A DNA stretch of 48,992 bases from an uncultured Cellvibrionales bacterium (GTDB lineage: Bacteria; Pseudomonadota; Gammaproteobacteria; Pseudomonadales; Porticoccaceae): positions 1 through 48,992 of the forward strand of contig CAJWCO010000018.1 in assembly GCA_913031145.1 (NCBI GenBank). The letters are read 5' to 3'. Below the pieces are notes generated by a model. The model saw only the letters and a program-made list of their open reading frames with translations, made no database searches and was not told where the DNA came from. The translations under genes and the position numbers were made by a program. Positions 36,618 to 44,637 of this stretch are shown here, in pieces. Within the stretch, counting starts at the first letter, position 1; every line of letters starts with the position of its first letter.

Positions 36618-36665
36618 TTTTTTTGTGAAAGGGTCGGATAACTTCTTATTAACGCGGGCATAAAC

Positions 36666-36674
36666 TGTGGATAA
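36666..36674 (-). promoter_or_regulatory. Consensus DnaA box upstream of nrdJa
   Basis: TGTGGATAA on the plus strand is TTATCCACA on the minus strand, a perfect DnaA nonamer, about 50 bases upstream of the distal NrdR box. DnaA is known to regulate E. coli nrdAB, so cell-cycle coupling of nrdJ is plausible. Confidence 0.55.
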
Positions 36675-36978
36675 CTCTTTTTTGTATAAATCGTGGTTGC
36701 GGTTGACACTATTTTGCGTAACGACTTCTTTATTTCTTTTAAGGTGAGAGCCGCGTGCTGCGCTTTGCGGCGATATTTGACGGGAGGTTTTGGTCGTAAA
36801 TCTTGTACTGATTGAGCGACTTGGCTACACTCACCTGGCTTTTTAACACGTGAATGCTCCCCAGGGTTCGCGCTGTGCTTATGAACACAGCTGGAGTCAT
36901 AACAAAGTCAACTTTAACGCGGGTGTCTAGCGCATCCCAGATGGTCTGAACCTCGACCACTTTCTATTGGAAGCCCTA

Positions 36979-38238
36979 ATGAATATTTTTGATTTCTCTG
37001 AAGGCCGCGAAGGTTACTACGGAGAGTACGGCGGTGTTTTTCTGCCTGAAGTTTTACATGCCACCATTGAGGAACTACTCGCGTGTTTTCGCGAGTGTAA
37101 GTCAGATCCGAACTTCTGGCGAGAGTATGTTGAGCTTCTGCAAAATTACTCGGGTCGCCCCACGCCCATCACGCACTTGCCGAATCTTTCTCGGCGTTTG
37201 GGCGGCGCGCAAATCTATGTCAAGCGCGACGATCTGAACCATACTGGATCGCACAAGATTAACAACGTGATGGGCCAGGGACTGTTGTGTCGGCGTTTGG
37301 GCAAACGTCGGGTGATTGCTGAGACGGGTGCGGGTCAGCATGGCTTCGCCACGGCTACTATGGCTGCGCGTTTTGGCTTTGATTGTAAGATCTATATGGG
37401 TGCAGTAGATGTAGCGCGACAACGTCCAAATGTTTTTTGGATGGAAAACCTCGGAGCGCAGGTGATAGCTGTCGAAGATGGCCAAAAGACGCTGAAAGAT
37501 GCCATTAATGAATGTATGCGCGATTGGGTCCTAAACATGGCCGACACGCACTACGTTTTGGGTACGGCCTGTGGTCCGCATCCGTTTCCAGAAATGGTAA
37601 GTTGGTTTCAATCGATTATTGGACTCGAGGCGCGGGAACAAATAATGGCGCTGGCAGGAAAATTACCCGACCGCGTTTATGCTTGCGTGGGTGGCGGCTC
37701 GAATGCGATTGGTATTTTTCAAGGGTTTTTAAGTGATGACAATGTTGAGCTCATTGGGTGCGAGGCTGGAGGGCTAGGTGCCGGCTCTAATTTGCATGCC
37801 GCGCGGTTGGCTTACAACGACGCATCGGTTGGCGTAGCGCAAGGGTTCAAGACATATTTTTTACAAAATGATCAAGGCAATATGAAGGAAACGCACTCGA
37901 TAGCGGCAGGACTTGACTATATCGGTGTCAATCCAATCTTTTCTTATCTTTGGGAGCAAGGAAAAGTTCGCTTTGAGGCGGCGACTGACACCGAAGTGAA
38001 GGATGCGTTGCGCCTGACAATGCGGACCGAGGGCCTCATTCCGGCACTCGAAACAACGCATGCGTTTGTGACTGCCATTAAAGAAGCGCCAACGATGGCG
38101 AAAGATGAGGTAATACTAATCAATCAATCGGGGCGCGGCGATAAAGATATCTTCACGATTGCAGACGCGCTAGAAGATCACAAGTGGAAGTCTTTCATTC
38201 GCGGTAAATCAGATCAGTATCAGCGCGAGGATAACTGA
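36979..38238 (+). CDS. trpB: Tryptophan synthase beta chain (divergent type)
   Basis: TrpB is the PLP enzyme joining indole and serine to give tryptophan. The 419-residue product, from the ATG at 36979 with GGAAG upstream, has the PLP lysine K93 in HTGSHKINN, catalytic E115 in AETGAGQHG, and the phosphate loop CVGGGSNAIG. Several normally constant stretches differ from the common form: MGAVDVARQRPNVFWMENLG, TACGPHPFPEMVSWFQ and GCEAGGLGAGSNLHAARL. It is paired with an equally divergent trpA by a one-base overlap. trpF and other trp genes are absent here. A TTG at 36967 would add four residues. Confidence 0.95.
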   Translation: MNIFDFSEGREGYYGEYGGVFLPEVLHATIEELLACFRECKSDPNFWREYVELLQNYSGRPTPITHLPNLSRRLGGAQIYVKRDDLNHTGSHKINNVMGQGLLCRRLGKRRVIAETGAGQHGFATATMAARFGFDCKIYMGAVDVARQRPNVFWMENLGAQVIAVEDGQKTLKDAINECMRDWVLNMADTHYVLGTACGPHPFPEMVSWFQSIIGLEAREQIMALAGKLPDRVYACVGGGSNAIGIFQGFLSDDNVELIGCEAGGLGAGSNLHAARLAYNDASVGVAQGFKTYFLQNDQGNMKETHSIAAGLDYIGVNPIFSYLWEQGKVRFEAATDTEVKDALRLTMRTEGLIPALETTHAFVTAIKEAPTMAKDEVILINQSGRGDKDIFTIADALEDHKWKSFIRGKSDQYQREDN

Positions 38239-39005
38239 TGAGTCTGGCCACTTATATCGCGCAACGTCGCCAACAAAAACCTCTACTGATCATGGCACAT
38301 GTGGTATGTGGATACCCGTCGTTCGAAGCGAATATACGCGCTTTGGAAATTATGGAGGACGCAGGCGTTGACTTGGTCGAACTACAATTTCCATTTTCTG
38401 AACCGAGTGCAGACGGCCCGTTGTTTGTTCGCGCGAATGAAGAATCTCTAAAAGCGGGAACTACCATCGATCAGTGTTTTGAATTAATGCGTCTTGCAAC
38501 ACAACGATTTTCTTTTAAAATTGTGATGATGGGTTACTACAACACCGTGTATAAAATGGGCGAGGCGCTGTTTGTAAAGCGCTTAGAAGACGCGGGAGGC
38601 GCAGGTTATATCTTGCCCGACTTGCCGATCGAGGAATCTAAGGTCTTGCACACTGCGTCGGCGGCAGCATCAATAGACCCCATTATTTTGATGACACCGA
38701 CAAGCAGCGATCAACGCCTCGCGCAACTTGGTGCGGCAAGTCGCGGTTTAGTCTACGTCGTCGCGCGGAAGGGTGTGACGGGTGGCAAGACCGATATGGA
38801 CGACGCTGTGGTTGCACTAATAAAGCGCTGTCGACAGTATACTAGCGTCCCGATCGGGGTGGGCTTTGGTATTACGTGTCGTGAGGACTTGGATGCCCTC
38901 ACCGGTGTGGCCGATGTCGCCATTATTGGTACAGCGGCATTAAAAGCTTGGGAGTCTGGCGGGCCAGAGGGCTTGCAGGCGTTCTTTAAGGCGCTGACTG
39001 TATAG
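38238..39005 (+). CDS. trpA: Tryptophan synthase alpha chain (divergent type)
   Basis: TrpA cleaves indole-3-glycerol phosphate and channels indole to TrpB. The 255-residue protein keeps catalytic E48 and D59 (E49 and D60 of E. coli) in VELQFPFSEPSADGP, and the GVTGGKT loop. The usual ELGVPFSDP and TAGDP strings are replaced by ELQFPFSEP and VVCGYPS, so it belongs to a separate clade of alpha chains. It overlaps the trpB stop by one base (TGATG). Its 3' end overlaps the convergent isomerase gene by 20 bases. Confidence 0.94.
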   Translation: MSLATYIAQRRQQKPLLIMAHVVCGYPSFEANIRALEIMEDAGVDLVELQFPFSEPSADGPLFVRANEESLKAGTTIDQCFELMRLATQRFSFKIVMMGYYNTVYKMGEALFVKRLEDAGGAGYILPDLPIEESKVLHTASAAASIDPIILMTPTSSDQRLAQLGAASRGLVYVVARKGVTGGKTDMDDAVVALIKRCRQYTSVPIGVGFGITCREDLDALTGVADVAIIGTAALKAWESGGPEGLQAFFKALTV

Positions 39006-39783
39006 CCTGGCGTTTGGCAGGTATATTTGAGCCAGGCTGAAGGGTTTCTATCGAGCGGTCTTGCGTTATTGCATAACGCCAGTCATTGAGAACCTGCAAT
39101 TGTACATCCTCGAAAGCGGGGACAGAGCCCAGTGTAAAGTGCTCGACACAAACGAGATGCACACCGTATGACGAGCGCAGCGGTCCTGCCCAGCAAGGTA
39201 ATTGGTTATTTTGGCGCGCGAGATGCACGATCGCCTCGGCGGCAGGTTCACCCATAAGATGGCCAAGGGCGATGCTAGAAATCTCTGTGTAGTGATCTTG
39301 CAAAGAACTTTGATCGCCCTCTGGGACGACGCCTTGCGCACTCGCTGCGAGAGCGTTTCGCGCGATCTCAGTAGCGCTGCCTCCATGTACAGCACTGCTG
39401 TACAACACCTGTTTCAGGGTGAGTACCGCCGCTTCTCGATAGGCTTCCTGATGGCGCGTGAAAAAGGCTCGCAGGGTCTTTTCGTTAGGTGTCTCTTGTG
39501 TTGTTATGCTGCGAGTCGCCGTGACGAGACGCATCTCTAAACTGTCAGCGGTTTGTTGACCTTCAACGTCGACGGTGTCTGGGAATAATCGCGCTTCTTG
39601 TTGTGCCAGTAATGACGTTTCGATCGTTCGCTGTAGAACCCTTACTTTTTCCGGCGCGATGCCCTTGGTATCCCACGCATCGCGCGGGTTATTGATGGTC
39701 TCTATCACTGAGCGCGACCCGAGATACATCGCCAAAAGACAAAAAACGCTGGCTGTGAGAAAAAGTCTAGGTGTCATAATCAT
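38986..39783 (-). CDS. Membrane-anchored parvulin-like peptidyl-prolyl isomerase
   Basis: The 265-residue protein has one N-terminal hydrophobic segment (about 5-22), a signal anchor or signal peptide, then a helical chaperone-like region (FFTRHQEAYREAAVLTLKQVL near 110). A C-terminal parvulin/PpiC-like half follows (CWAGPLRSSYGVHLVCVEHF and VPAFEDVQLQVLNDW). It probably assists folding of secreted proteins. As last gene of the minus-strand ten-gene cluster, 28 bases after the M48 protease, it may serve that system. The parvulin core looks degenerate, so activity is uncertain. The ATG at 39777 is an alternative start. Confidence 0.75.
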   Translation of the reverse strand: MIMTPRLFLTASVFCLLAMYLGSRSVIETINNPRDAWDTKGIAPEKVRVLQRTIETSLLAQQEARLFPDTVDVEGQQTADSLEMRLVTATRSITTQETPNEKTLRAFFTRHQEAYREAAVLTLKQVLYSSAVHGGSATEIARNALAASAQGVVPEGDQSSLQDHYTEISSIALGHLMGEPAAEAIVHLARQNNQLPCWAGPLRSSYGVHLVCVEHFTLGSVPAFEDVQLQVLNDWRYAITQDRSIETLQPGSNIPAKRQAIQSAP

Positions 39784-39811
39784 ATATATTGTTGCTTAAA
39801 CGACGGTACCA

Positions 39812-41260
39812 TCATTGCTTAAATACTTTAATGATATCGCCCTCGCTAGGTTCGCCCGAGGGATACAGCGCGTTGATAACGCGGAGTATTTCGACATCAT
39901 TTTTAGACAAGTTAAAGATTTTGGCAAGGTCTGCAAACCGAGTATTAGCGGTTGCTTTGATATAGTGCACTCGCTGCGGTTTTTGACCCATTATTTCCGA
40001 ACGCGAGATTGGCCTGAACGTGCTAATTGCCTCGACAAACAGTGGATCAACTGTGGCGAAGTCGTCGTGATTCATGACGTTGCCATAGAAAACGTATGCG
40101 TGCAATTTATAGTAGATGACGGCAACTCTGAGGAATGTGTCATGGCGCTGCCCATCTGTTTGAGCAGTCTTTTTAAGAATCCCCGAAAAACCTTTTAAAC
40201 CCGCTGTAGCAATCGCCTCGCCTTGGAAGACTTCACTGACGTTGAGTTGATTATATAAATATTCCTCAGGACTTTGGGTAGTTCGCGCTAGGCGGGTCAT
40301 CGACAGTGTTGCGAGTTCCTCTGCGTGTTGACCAATGACCGCCACGGGCGCCGTGCCGGACGTCTGCGTCCAATCCTTCGGAAAATCAATGCGCACCCGC
40401 CATGTCATATTTGAATAGCGCTCGGGGGGATTTTCTTTTGCTAAAAAGTTCTCGCCCCAGATCAGGCCATCCGTCAACCTGCGAAAGGTCGGTGCGCCGT
40501 GATCTTTGTGTGTGCTGTCCGCGAGGGACTTTGCACTGTTAACCACCGCGCGTAGACGCGCATCGTTGCGCGGGTGTGACGAGAAAATCCCGTGGTAGGT
40601 CGATCCTATGGCACCTTTGGACTTAGCACGATTCTTCTGTACGGTTTCTTTGTCTTTCATGATCGATAACATTGCAATCATTTGATCGACATCGTAGCCA
40701 ATTGCGGCCATGTACTGTGCACCACTGAGGTCAGCCTCAAGTTCATGGTTACGCCCAGCGGAACGCACCTTGGAGTTTCCGTAGGCCATACCTGCTTGAT
40801 ACACGTCGCCACTTCCGGCAAGTGCGCCAGCTACGGTCGATAAAATTTGTGTTGCCACTCCACCAGATGTTTGCCGGCGAACATGGTCACGGGTTACATG
40901 TGCGACTTCATGGGCAATGACTGCAACAAGCTGTGCTTCATTACTCACGTAGTTGAGCAGTCCGCGATTGATATAAACGAAGTTGTCTGCGGTCGCAAAG
41001 GCGTTGAGATCGGGTGAGTCCAGTAAACTAAAGGTAAACGGCTGACCGGCCATTTCCGACACTGAAACCACCTTGCGGCCGAGATCTTCAATATATTGGG
41101 TTAATTTGGGGTCATTAAATAAGGGGGTTCGCTTCAGTGTTTCCTCATAAATTTGCTGCCCACTGGGTGCCGCAAAAGAGTTCGAGAAACAAACCAAGTT
41201 GAATAGAAAAATACCAATGGCGAGTTGCCACGGTGGACGGCTCATTCGGTTCGTTATCAT
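39812..41260 (-). CDS. Periplasmic M48 metalloprotease, BepA-like, with LysM-like tail
   Basis: The 482-residue zinc protease has a signal peptide (about 1-30). H117-E118-x2-H121 lies in IAHEVAHVTRDH, with the third ligand region ELEAD at 173-177. It resembles BepA/YfgC, which checks outer-membrane protein assembly, but the tetratricopeptide tail of BepA is replaced by a region ending in a LysM-like module (VHYIKATANTRFADLAKIFN). That tail could bind peptidoglycan. A strong GGAGG lies seven bases before the ATG. It sits 13 bases after a lipoprotein gene, inside the ten-gene cluster, suggesting a processing or quality-control role there. Confidence 0.88.
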   Translation of the reverse strand: MITNRMSRPPWQLAIGIFLFNLVCFSNSFAAPSGQQIYEETLKRTPLFNDPKLTQYIEDLGRKVVSVSEMAGQPFTFSLLDSPDLNAFATADNFVYINRGLLNYVSNEAQLVAVIAHEVAHVTRDHVRRQTSGGVATQILSTVAGALAGSGDVYQAGMAYGNSKVRSAGRNHELEADLSGAQYMAAIGYDVDQMIAMLSIMKDKETVQKNRAKSKGAIGSTYHGIFSSHPRNDARLRAVVNSAKSLADSTHKDHGAPTFRRLTDGLIWGENFLAKENPPERYSNMTWRVRIDFPKDWTQTSGTAPVAVIGQHAEELATLSMTRLARTTQSPEEYLYNQLNVSEVFQGEAIATAGLKGFSGILKKTAQTDGQRHDTFLRVAVIYYKLHAYVFYGNVMNHDDFATVDPLFVEAISTFRPISRSEIMGQKPQRVHYIKATANTRFADLAKIFNLSKNDVEILRVINALYPSGEPSEGDIIKVFKQ

Positions 41261-41273
41261 GGCGCGCCCTCCG

Positions 41274-41927
41274 TTATTTGGGATTGAACAGATTGTGTAA
41301 CTGCTGTCCTATTCCCTTACACGCGTCATTTTTTACTGGCGTCAGCAAGGGTATTGGCGCCACGGCACCAATGAGGTAGGACGTGCCCTCAGAGTCTACG
41401 CGCACGCGTGCCACTTCGCTGAATGCATCAAGGTCCCATACAATGGCTTCGTAAATAGAGGTTTTGTCCCACGTGGCAAAACCAAAACAACCGGCGCCAC
41501 CGGGCCCTGCGGCACAGCTCATCGAGCCACTTTGACCGGCCGTTTCGGTCGATCCGTCAAGCCACACAAAGTATCGGATGCCATAGTCTTTTACGGCACT
41601 TTTAATAAGTGGACCCTCCTGCATTAACTGGCGCATGCGCAAAAGGCCCTTTGGGGCAGTGCGCGGTTCGAGCCAAGGGTAGAGGGCATCCATTAATTCG
41701 GCCTCGGGTAGCACCTTGAGTTGTGTACTCGAAAGGTTGTCGCCGACACACTCGACAAACTCAGCATCGGTTTCATAATGCCCTGCATCGCGACGTCCCA
41801 AAAGAGCGACCGTCTCATTAACCTCAATGTCTAGTTGGCGGTCACTGCTGCGATATTCGTCGATCGTGGTGGTGGCCGCACATCCTGCGAGTAACAGGAT
41901 CGCGATGATTAGCGGTATTTTTTGCAT
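41274..41927 (-). CDS. Lipoprotein of unknown function
   Basis: From the ATG at 41927 (GGGAG upstream) the product is 217 residues with a clear lipobox, LLLAGC (Cys16). The mature part carries a cysteine- and glycine-rich patch, MSCAAGPGGAGC near residue 140, and LDAFSEVARVRVDSEG. The frame stays open 91 codons upstream through the previous gene, but those residues are out-of-frame shadow of the neighbouring lipoprotein. I do not recognise the family. It lies four bases after the preceding lipoprotein gene and 13 before the M48 protease gene, so it is a core member of the operon, most likely outer-membrane anchored. Confidence 0.8.
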   Translation of the reverse strand: MQKIPLIIAILLLAGCAATTTIDEYRSSDRQLDIEVNETVALLGRRDAGHYETDAEFVECVGDNLSSTQLKVLPEAELMDALYPWLEPRTAPKGLLRMRQLMQEGPLIKSAVKDYGIRYFVWLDGSTETAGQSGSMSCAAGPGGAGCFGFATWDKTSIYEAIVWDLDAFSEVARVRVDSEGTSYLIGAVAPIPLLTPVKNDACKGIGQQLHNLFNPK

Positions 41928-41931
41928 CGCA

Positions 41932-42540
41932 CTATTGCTCCCGCTGACGGTCGTTAAGATAACCCTGTAATGCGGGTATGCGGTAGAAGTCCATGGCCAG
42001 TTTAGCGCCGATATCGCGCAGTGCAATATCCGTTGCTGCGGAGATAGCATTCTTTTTTTGCAACATAAAGGAATCGGCGGTCTTGCCGTACACGGGCATA
42101 AACCAGTTGGCGAGTAATTGATCATCGCTGTCACTGATGGCGAGATTATATTTGATCCAGACTTCGTAAACATTGAGGTAATTTCCCGATGGCACAGCAA
42201 GCTGTACGGCCACGACTGAGGGCCTGATGATTATGTCTAGAGGTTGTTCCAGAGTGTCAACGGATTCAACAAAGGTGACGTTATCAATAAGGGCGCTAAA
42301 GACCTGCGTCAGAATACTGCTCTGTGCGGCGCCGATTTCAAGCGTAGTCGCTTTGTTCGGCACTGCCTTGTAGCTAGAGAATTCAGGGGTCAGTACGACG
42401 GCTGCGCGCAGAGGACGCGGTTTGATCAGTAAATCAGGAAAACTGTTACTTGATTGCACGTTAGTTGTTCCGCAACCTTGTAGCAGCAAGATGCAAACGG
42501 TCAGGGTCAAAACGCGCGAGATTAGCAAGGGCCGCATCAT
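41932..42540 (-). CDS. Lipoprotein of unknown function
   Basis: The 202-residue protein has a lipobox LLLQGC (about Cys23) after a basic, hydrophobic signal. The mature domain, with strands such as LRAAVVLTPEFSSYK and LDIIIRPSVVAVQL and a helical end IALRDIGAKLAMDF, looks like an alpha/beta fold of the kind seen in small outer-membrane assembly lipoproteins. No family is recognised. AGGAG precedes the ATG. It follows the second vWA gene by 11 bases and precedes the other lipoprotein by four, so it belongs to the same operon. Confidence 0.8.
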   Translation of the reverse strand: MMRPLLISRVLTLTVCILLLQGCGTTNVQSSNSFPDLLIKPRPLRAAVVLTPEFSSYKAVPNKATTLEIGAAQSSILTQVFSALIDNVTFVESVDTLEQPLDIIIRPSVVAVQLAVPSGNYLNVYEVWIKYNLAISDSDDQLLANWFMPVYGKTADSFMLQKKNAISAATDIALRDIGAKLAMDFYRIPALQGYLNDRQREQ

Positions 42541-42551
42541 TGGGTTATCTC

Positions 42552-43544
42552 CTAGTTTAAACTGTTTAATCCGACGAATGTCCCGCCGTTGTTGTAACTT
42601 AATTCACGCATTAATGCGGCAAATTTTATGGCCGCAGAGCCGGGTTCTCCCCCGACTTTAAATTGCACTGGAAAACCGATCGCATGAATACGCACTAATT
42701 TTTGTTGGTTGCGCGTGGCACTATTCATTCGATCGACCAAGCGAACGACTTGGCGAATCGAGGGTCCCTGAAAATCATCACCTAGAATGTAGATACTCAT
42801 TTTTTGGTCGCGCTGGTAAAAGTTTCTGATGGCCGCTTCGATGCCTTCAACAGGACTTGAGTTACTGAAAGGCGCCCATCGCTGCAGCGTCTGGACGATG
42901 TTGTCGCGCATTTTTTCACTATCGCTGATCCACTGATCACGATAAGCCGGAAACATATATTCTCCCATATCATTTAATACTTGCACGCCTTTGACCTCGG
43001 GGTAGATGTCGAGGATATTGAGCATTTCTTTTTGTACTTTTTGCCACGCACCACCTTGCATACTTCCAGATGTGTCAATGACAAAGATAATGTACTGGCT
43101 ATCCGCCGGAATACCACCAACGAGATCATTTTTACTGCTAAATTGGGGGCCTTGCAAGCGCAGCATTTCTTCAGACAATACCTGCAAGACCAGTTTGAGC
43201 TGTTCTTGCTCGCGCACCAAAGATTGCGCAGTGGCGCTTGATTGGGTTTTAACTTGGGCTAGCTTTACTTGCAATCGAGCGATTCGCTCGGTCAATTCAG
43301 ACAATTGCTGTTGTTGAGAGACCAGCTGCTCCTCCAGTGTCACCGACTCGCCACGGATGTCAAACAAACGTGTTTGTAAGTTTTTTAATGCGCCGATCAT
43401 TCGCTCTTCAGTTTCGCGCAAGGCCGCTGGATCACCCACTTTGGCTATCAACAAAAGCAATACAATCGCCCCAAAACCACAGCTGATGACATCGAGAAAC
43501 GACAGATTGGCTTCTGGGAGTGGCCGCCGGTGTTGGCGTTTCAT
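42552..43544 (-). CDS. TolR/MotB-like anchored von Willebrand A protein (second copy)
   Basis: The 330-residue protein has three parts. Residues 15-35 (SFLDVISCGFGAIVLLLLI) form one membrane helix starting with a potential channel-facing D18, reminiscent of TolR/ExbD/MotB helices. Residues 42-130 are a coiled coil. Residues 150-325 are a vWA domain with MIDAS D157-T-S159-G-S161. The topology predicts a periplasmic vWA domain. It is a paralog of the gene just upstream and sits in an operon with a MotA/TolQ/ExbB-type protein. The function is not described to my knowledge, but the architecture suggests the stator-rod partner of the proton channel, with a metal-dependent adhesion domain. Confidence 0.85.
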   Translation of the reverse strand: MKRQHRRPLPEANLSFLDVISCGFGAIVLLLLIAKVGDPAALRETEERMIGALKNLQTRLFDIRGESVTLEEQLVSQQQQLSELTERIARLQVKLAQVKTQSSATAQSLVREQEQLKLVLQVLSEEMLRLQGPQFSSKNDLVGGIPADSQYIIFVIDTSGSMQGGAWQKVQKEMLNILDIYPEVKGVQVLNDMGEYMFPAYRDQWISDSEKMRDNIVQTLQRWAPFSNSSPVEGIEAAIRNFYQRDQKMSIYILGDDFQGPSIRQVVRLVDRMNSATRNQQKLVRIHAIGFPVQFKVGGEPGSAAIKFAALMRELSYNNGGTFVGLNSLN

Positions 43545-43578
43545 GGGTTAAGGCTCGCAGCCCGCCACGACAAGGTCG

Positions 43579-44637
43579 TCATGGCCAGTCTCTGGAAGGC
43601 GCAATAAAAGAGCCCTGAGTGTTCAGTGCAAGTTGCCAGTAGAGTGCGGCAGCTTCGGGGTCCCCTTCCATCGGAAACAAAATAGTATTTACCGGTACGT
43701 CTTGGGGAATTTGTTGTATCGCGCGCTTAAAATGCTCACGTCGCTCAGCGCCGGTTACCATAACGGCGTTGGTTGTCTTTGCCGCTTGCGTGGGCAAGCC
43801 ATCGGTGAGTAAAAAAATATTGTCTGGCGGTTGGGTGAAATTGGCGATTTCACTCAGTGCTATTTCAAGACTGGTGCCTGCATGGGGGGCGAAGTCTTGC
43901 AAGCCTGCCACGGCACGTTCGACAGCGAGTGAGTCTGCGGCATTTAACCAACTCCCTTCTGACCCGGTGACCGCAGCGTGCGTTTGGGTGTTAAAAATGT
44001 ACAGCTGAAAACGACTACTGACGGGTAATTGAGCTACGAGCCAGTTGACTGTGCGAAGCGTCCATTGCCATTTTGCCGCGCCGCGCCGGTCATCCGCACT
44101 CATGTTGCGCCGCCGAATGGCGTTCACCACGTTGTCCGCCAGCATGCTGGCCGAGCCATCCACTAAAATGAGTACGCGTTCCCCGCCCAGTTTCAGTCCG
44201 GTAAGATATTGACGGTTACCATCGCCGCTAAAGGCACGGACTTTATCGCCGTATTCAATGTCCTCCAGTTCTGCCGTTTCGTTCTCGAGTTCTTCTACCT
44301 GCTTGCGCAGTTGGTCGATTTCATTTTGTGGGTCCGATTGCACGCTCTTTTGTTGTTCCTCCAACTCAGTTACCACGCGCTTTGAAAGCCCTTGCATTTG
44401 CACTACCTCTCGCATCGATATTTCAAGGCTATTGAGCAATGCAACCCTCTGTTGTTCGGCAACTTGAATATCTTCTTGTAATAAATCTATTTCGGCAGCG
44501 ACACGTGCATCAGGCGTTTCAAGATCTGTGGCAGTGTGGCGAAATATTAAAAACAACAGCGTAACTGCGCCGAAGCCACAGGCCATAATGTCTAAAAAGG
44601 ACAGGCTAAATGCGATATTGCGACGCTGTTTAGGCAT
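43579..44637 (-). CDS. TolR/MotB-like anchored von Willebrand A protein (first copy)
   Basis: This 352-residue paralog of the next gene has N-terminal SFLDIMACGFGAVTLLFLIF (13-32) with D16 at the helix start, then a coiled coil (about 45-128). Its vWA domain (about 150-345) has MIDAS D160-G-S162-A-S164 and the distal segment FLLTDGLPTQ. The shared N-terminal motif SFLD-(I/V)-x2-CGFGA in two otherwise diverged neighbours points to a heteromeric pair. Its ATG lies eight bases inside the actin-like gene, so translation is coupled. A periplasmic vWA domain is predicted. Confidence 0.85.
   Translation of the reverse strand: MPKQRRNIAFSLSFLDIMACGFGAVTLLFLIFRHTATDLETPDARVAAEIDLLQEDIQVAEQQRVALLNSLEISMREVVQMQGLSKRVVTELEEQQKSVQSDPQNEIDQLRKQVEELENETAELEDIEYGDKVRAFSGDGNRQYLTGLKLGGERVLILVDGSASMLADNVVNAIRRRNMSADDRRGAAKWQWTLRTVNWLVAQLPVSSRFQLYIFNTQTHAAVTGSEGSWLNAADSLAVERAVAGLQDFAPHAGTSLEIALSEIANFTQPPDNIFLLTDGLPTQAAKTTNAVMVTGAERREHFKRAIQQIPQDVPVNTILFPMEGDPEAAALYWQLALNTQGSFIAPSRDWP

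Larger units (their letters stand above)
36457..36978. other. Regulatory region between nrdJa and trpB
   Basis: This 522-base divergent gap holds the nrdJa control sites (two NrdR boxes and a DnaA box). On the trpB side there is a hairpin GCTGTG (36872-36877) / CACAGC (36886-36891). A 73-codon minus-strand GTG frame (36739-36960) has no ribosome site or family resemblance. I saw no tryptophan-rich leader peptide and no attenuator before trpB. Confidence 0.55.

Noticed and set aside
36739-36960. 73-codon minus-strand frame between nrdJa and trpB
   Set aside because: GTG start without a ribosome site, no recognisable family, and it lies in a regulatory gap.
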